Part shown: piece by piece, positions 58,601 through 64,000 of the stretch
Position numbering within the stretch: position 1 is the first letter of the stretch
How the letters are laid out: each line of letters opens with the position of its first letter
Origin: Branchiostoma floridae
Taxonomy: Eukaryota > Chordata > Leptocardii > Amphioxiformes > Branchiostomatidae
Direction of reading: 5' to 3'
Assembly (NCBI RefSeq): GCF_000003815.2
Contig: NC_049986.1
Location: 10,278,369-10,342,368, forward strand
Length of the DNA: 64,000 nt
The notes under the pieces: generated by a model
What the model saw: the letters and a program-made list of their open reading frames with translations, nothing else
Databases searched by the model: none
Told to the model about the DNA's origin: nothing
Made by a program: the position numbers and the translations under genes

Positions 58601-59949
58601 TATAGTCCAACCCTGAATCTGCTGGGGTCTTCTTTGTGACAGCTTCTCACAACGTTTCGATGTTCATCTGAACACTACAAAAGGGGGGAGGGAATTACAC
58701 TGGCTCAATTTCAGGTGGCGTGATATATCGCGTCCAGGTGTGTGGTTGTTGAGCATGCATACATGCACCTGTCTTCTAATCTTATCACCTATCTGGTCAC
58801 TTGTTTCATTTTCGGTCATCTTTTGGCCAGGAAATGTCAAATTAGAGCCTGGACTAGTTAGTTCCAATCTTGCTCTGATGATAATTGAAGGTTTTGTAAA
58901 CAACAACAATTACTAAGTACCATGCACACTTTGAAAGCCTTGACTCATATACAGGGTCATCACATGACCTCGACTCAAGAATTACAGGAAAAGAACTTGT
59001 GTTGCAACTTCCTCTATTTGTACTAATTGTAGACACAGAAATAAAGAACAAAACAAAACAGACCATCATCCAATTGATTCTTCACTTATTTCCATTTTTA
59101 ATTCAGTGTTGAAAGAGTCTAAGAATCGCTACACTCATGATATGGTATGTCATTCCTAACCGGTTCCCATTTACAGATTTCTCAAAATAAGTGTAAAAAT
59201 TTTATTTTTATTATATATGTTTGGTGGCTTCTGACATTTTGCTTCCATGAAATTCTTTGAAACTTGACACCACGTAAATAATCAAAATGCATGAACACTA
59301 CTAGTTCTCTCGCATACATGTACAGGGTAAGATGGGGGGGGGGGGGGTGAATGGGGGAACCATAACACATGCACATGTTCTTGAATGAGCACGCTAACAA
59401 GAATCACGAAGGTCATACGTTAGCATATATTATAGGTTGGAAGATCATAAACAAAGAAAATACAACATACACAGGTACAACGAAGGTAAAACCATATTTT
59501 CATTTTCTGCGATACAACGAGCGAGATTTTCGCCACACGTTTTCAACAAAGGGAAAACCCCGCCTAAGGCCTCACCAACAGTTAATCGTTCGACACACAT
59601 AAAAAATCATTGCAATCATTCGACAATAATACTGCAGTGGTTGAAGCTAAGAGACCACAAATGTACATGCAACATAATACGGAATCAAAATAGATCGTTA
59701 CACTTTGCTAAAATCAAAGCAGACGACGCATACACCCTAAAATGCCATTCAAATGATGTAACTTCCAGCAAGGGCTGAAACCAGTCTGCTTGTCAATACA
59801 CCTCGTCTGAAAACCGTTCTTTTTCCGGACTTCTAGGGGTCAAATGCGGTCAATTCTACCACCTGTAAAGTCCTGAAATTGACCTTCACACTCTACTCGC
59901 AAATTTGGGTGCAAAACTGACTCAATTAACGACGAATTTCACGTTTTTA

Positions 59950-60850
59950 CAGGTTGCAATTTTAATGAACCCACAAAGCCTTACAGCGAAAAATGGCGCC
60001 TCTAGATCCCCAACCTCGCAAGGTCGTTGCCCCATTTCTACACTGTTACACGTCTTAAACTAGATGGAACGTGGAAAATTTAGAGTCTGTACCCTGACTG
60101 GATGTTGTGTGCTGGCTGCTGAAAGTTCTGCCAAGCCGGATGGCTCTTGCCGTCCATTCCGCAGGCTGGATTGCAAAGAGACACGGCAGGCAGCTCCACA
60201 GTCCGTAATGGCGACCCAGCACAACAACACCCTATTTATACTACACAGACCACAGGGCTACCTCCTATTGGTCAAAAGCGATCACATGATCGTCTGGCGA
60301 CAAATTTTTCCACAAAAATCTTCTAATTCTGTCAAATTTCTCCTCTTAGATAGTCTAGATGGTGTCTTTTTACACGCTGTAACAATCTTGCGGTATCCTC
60401 ATGAACGGAACACAACTGAAAGTCGACTTTCCGGCGACGCCGCCGACCTGAAAAATGAAACAACGCCACAACATCACACGTAGTCTGCCCACGACGGCGT
60501 CACAACCCCGCCATCCCATTGGTCGATCCGCGGTCACGTGAGAATCCCGTCCGGGAATTTTCGGGAAATTTCAACTTCTTTTCTAACCGTTGCTGTTAAA
60601 TCGTTCCGAATTTGTCCGGTTTGAATCCGGATTGAGTCGATCTGCGGGGTAGACTTCCAGGAAAGCTGGTAGAAGAGCGGGAATGGAGGTGTAAACAGCC
60701 CACACCCTTCCCGGAACACACACGGGGGTTCTAACCGTCGCCATCCGCGCATGTCAATCATCTTATCACACATGCGCACTAGCGCACACTTCCCGCCATT
60801 ACCCGGCATGTTTACGTTGCTTTGTGGTGTGCCAACCCAGGAATCGAACT
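59950..60850. promoter_or_regulatory. Putative divergent BET / WDR5 promoter region
   Basis: This locally GC- and CpG-richer stretch lies between the minus-strand BET gene and the plus-strand WDR5. It has ATTGG (inverted CCAAT) at 60267-60271 and 60518-60522, a CACGTG at 60535-60540 and a YY1-like AAAATGGCGCC near 59990-60000. A plus-strand donor (GGCAG/gtattg at 60944) may end a WDR5 non-coding exon. A minus-strand donor (CGCT/gtaagg near 59980) may end the BET one. Transcription starts are not resolved. Confidence 0.45.
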
Positions 60851-61956
60851 CGTGGCTTTCTCGCGGATTTTCCACGGATTTCTAGAAGCCAGAGACCTCC
60901 GTCCTAAACAGTTTGCACACCCTGGGGCACTGCTGACTCGGCAGGTATTGTCTATCTTTATCAAATGTTCTATAGTTGCGATCATAGAGCACGTGGCACT
61001 TGACATCCCTACAAGAGAGCACATGCCATCGTTTGATACCTTGATACCTTGATACTGTGTCCAGGAAAGTATGATTATCAAGATAAAGACATGATCGAAA
61101 AAGCCACAACTTGCAAGGATTTAGATAATTATTCTCAGTACTCAATTTTATGACGAAGAAAGATGTTGATTTCGTAGGCATCATGTTTATTCGGTTGTAG
61201 GTCATAATTCGTACAAAGCTTTGTGATATATATTTATATGGTTGGTTGCCCCCCTCCCCCTTGGGAAAAATGTCTATGGAGAATCACTATCATACATAGT
61301 TTGATATGTATACACAGCTTTACATGTAAGTTACATATATTTGCATATGAAATTACTGACAAGGTGTTCTGTTGTATTGCTAGGTGTACAAAGCAAAAAT
61401 ATTTGAACATTAAGTAAGTTTAAAGTTATATTACACTTTACATGATAAACTTGAATGTTGTCATGAGGCCATCAAAGTGTAGTGATTATATTTGTATGAT
61501 ATTGGTGAAATTAGATTTGGTTCAAATTAGTTTTCACTGTTTGAATGATAAATTTCAGCCTAATCCATGTATTATGTCTTATCACTATCAGAGTTATGAC
61601 CACACCCACTAGTTATGGTCACTGTAATGTATATTAACATCATCATACTAACTAAGGACAGAGCTTGACACTTTTTCATTTTCTTATAGTAGTGCAATAA
61701 GGCCTCGCCTTGTATACTACCCAAGAGCAACAGCTTTTCTGTTAACAGGGCTCAAAATACTTTTTTCTGCATAACGTTACCTGCACTGGTGCAGGTAACA
61801 TTGAAAATCACTTGCACTAGACAAATTTTACCTGCACCACTATGAATTTAGGAAGTATGGACCATACTAAAATTGTTCAGGAACCATTGCTATTTTTTCT
61901 TTTATAGTTTATAGGTGGTAACAGTCAATGCAGCTGATAGCAATTTCCATATACCA

Positions 61957-61990
61957 AGGAGGTTATATCACATGTGATATAACCTCTTTG
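61957..61990. repeat. Palindrome GAGGTTATATCACATGTG
   Basis: AAGGAGGTTATATCACATG and its inverse meet at ACATGT, giving about 16 paired bases. It lies in the WDR5 upstream or intron sequence. The core GAGGTTATAT resembles the left end of the repeat at 7609-8670. Confidence 0.75.
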
Positions 61991-62236
61991 CATATACCGT
62001 TATACACATACATCTTATGACATTTTTGTATAAAAACCGCTACTTGGCCCAGTACAGGTTAGGTGAAGGTAGACATACCTGCACAGCTCCAATTTTACCT
62101 GCACTAACCTGCATATGCAGGTGGTAAATTGAGCCCAGCTGTTAAGAAATACCGATTATGGTATCAACGATAAGTGTGTTTGATTATGCTTATTGATAAT
62201 CTAAGTATTTCTACACCTTAAAGAACTGAAATAAGG

Positions 62237-64000
<1,764 letters not shown>

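Larger units (their letters stand above)
52068..59850. other. BET 5' intron or upstream region
   Basis: The acceptor at 52068 (tttttgttcccag on the minus strand) shows that at least one further, presumably non-coding, exon lies upstream. No coding exon was recognised in this 7.8 kb. It contains an old repeat copy near 53566-53670, a hAT-like MITE at 55321-55697 and a truncated SINE body near 55905-55985. A G-run lies at about 59332-59347. Confidence 0.5.

Overview
The window looks like a chordate genome segment, most likely amphioxus (Branchiostoma). The genes have many small exons with GT-AG introns and close vertebrate counterparts. Gene order matches the chordate SURF/BET/WDR5 neighbourhood, and the introns are full of short inverted-repeat elements and tRNA-derived SINEs. 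The species assignment is an inference; no database was searched.

Layout. At 5.35-13.16 kb, minus strand, lies a complete seven-exon DENND10 (FAM45A-type DENN protein, 352 aa). At 13.39-24.62 kb, plus strand, lies a complete six-exon SURF2 (246 aa). The two start codons are 234 bp apart and share a bidirectional promoter with YY1-type motifs over both ATGs. The 7.4-kb fourth intron of SURF2 contains a nested two-exon gene on the same strand (18.30-21.37 kb) for a leucine-rich-repeat transmembrane protein. Its cytoplasmic tail carries thirteen tandem 15-residue tyrosine repeats. A minisatellite-rich stretch, a non-LTR retrotransposon fragment and a 100-N assembly gap inside a large foldback follow (25.3-26.7 kb).

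From 28.83 to 52.07 kb, minus strand, a 24-exon gene encodes a full BET protein of about 1305 aa: two bromodomains, NET domain, Ser/Asp and Lys-rich segments, a long Pro-rich region, a charged coiled coil and a BRD4-type C-terminal P-TEFb-interacting motif. Its introns hold two near-identical box H/ACA snoRNA genes, a hAT-like element with perfect 8-bp target duplication, a Tc1/mariner-like MITE and a family of short palindromes with DR1-like nuclear-receptor half-sites. The acceptor of its penultimate coding exon is repeated four times in an 88-bp tandem array. The 5' non-coding exon(s) probably lie near 60 kb in a GC-rich region shared with WDR5, whose first three coding exons and the start of a fourth occupy 62.24-64.00 kb on the plus strand; WDR5 runs off the window.

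Functionally, BET and WDR5 are both chromatin readers of active promoters and are divergently arranged. SURF2, BRD3 and WDR5 are linked on human 9q34, so this looks like the unduplicated version of that segment. The strongest new-looking signals are the duplicated intronic H/ACA snoRNA, the nested LRR receptor-like gene with its tyrosine array, and the tandemly duplicated splice acceptor in the BET gene.
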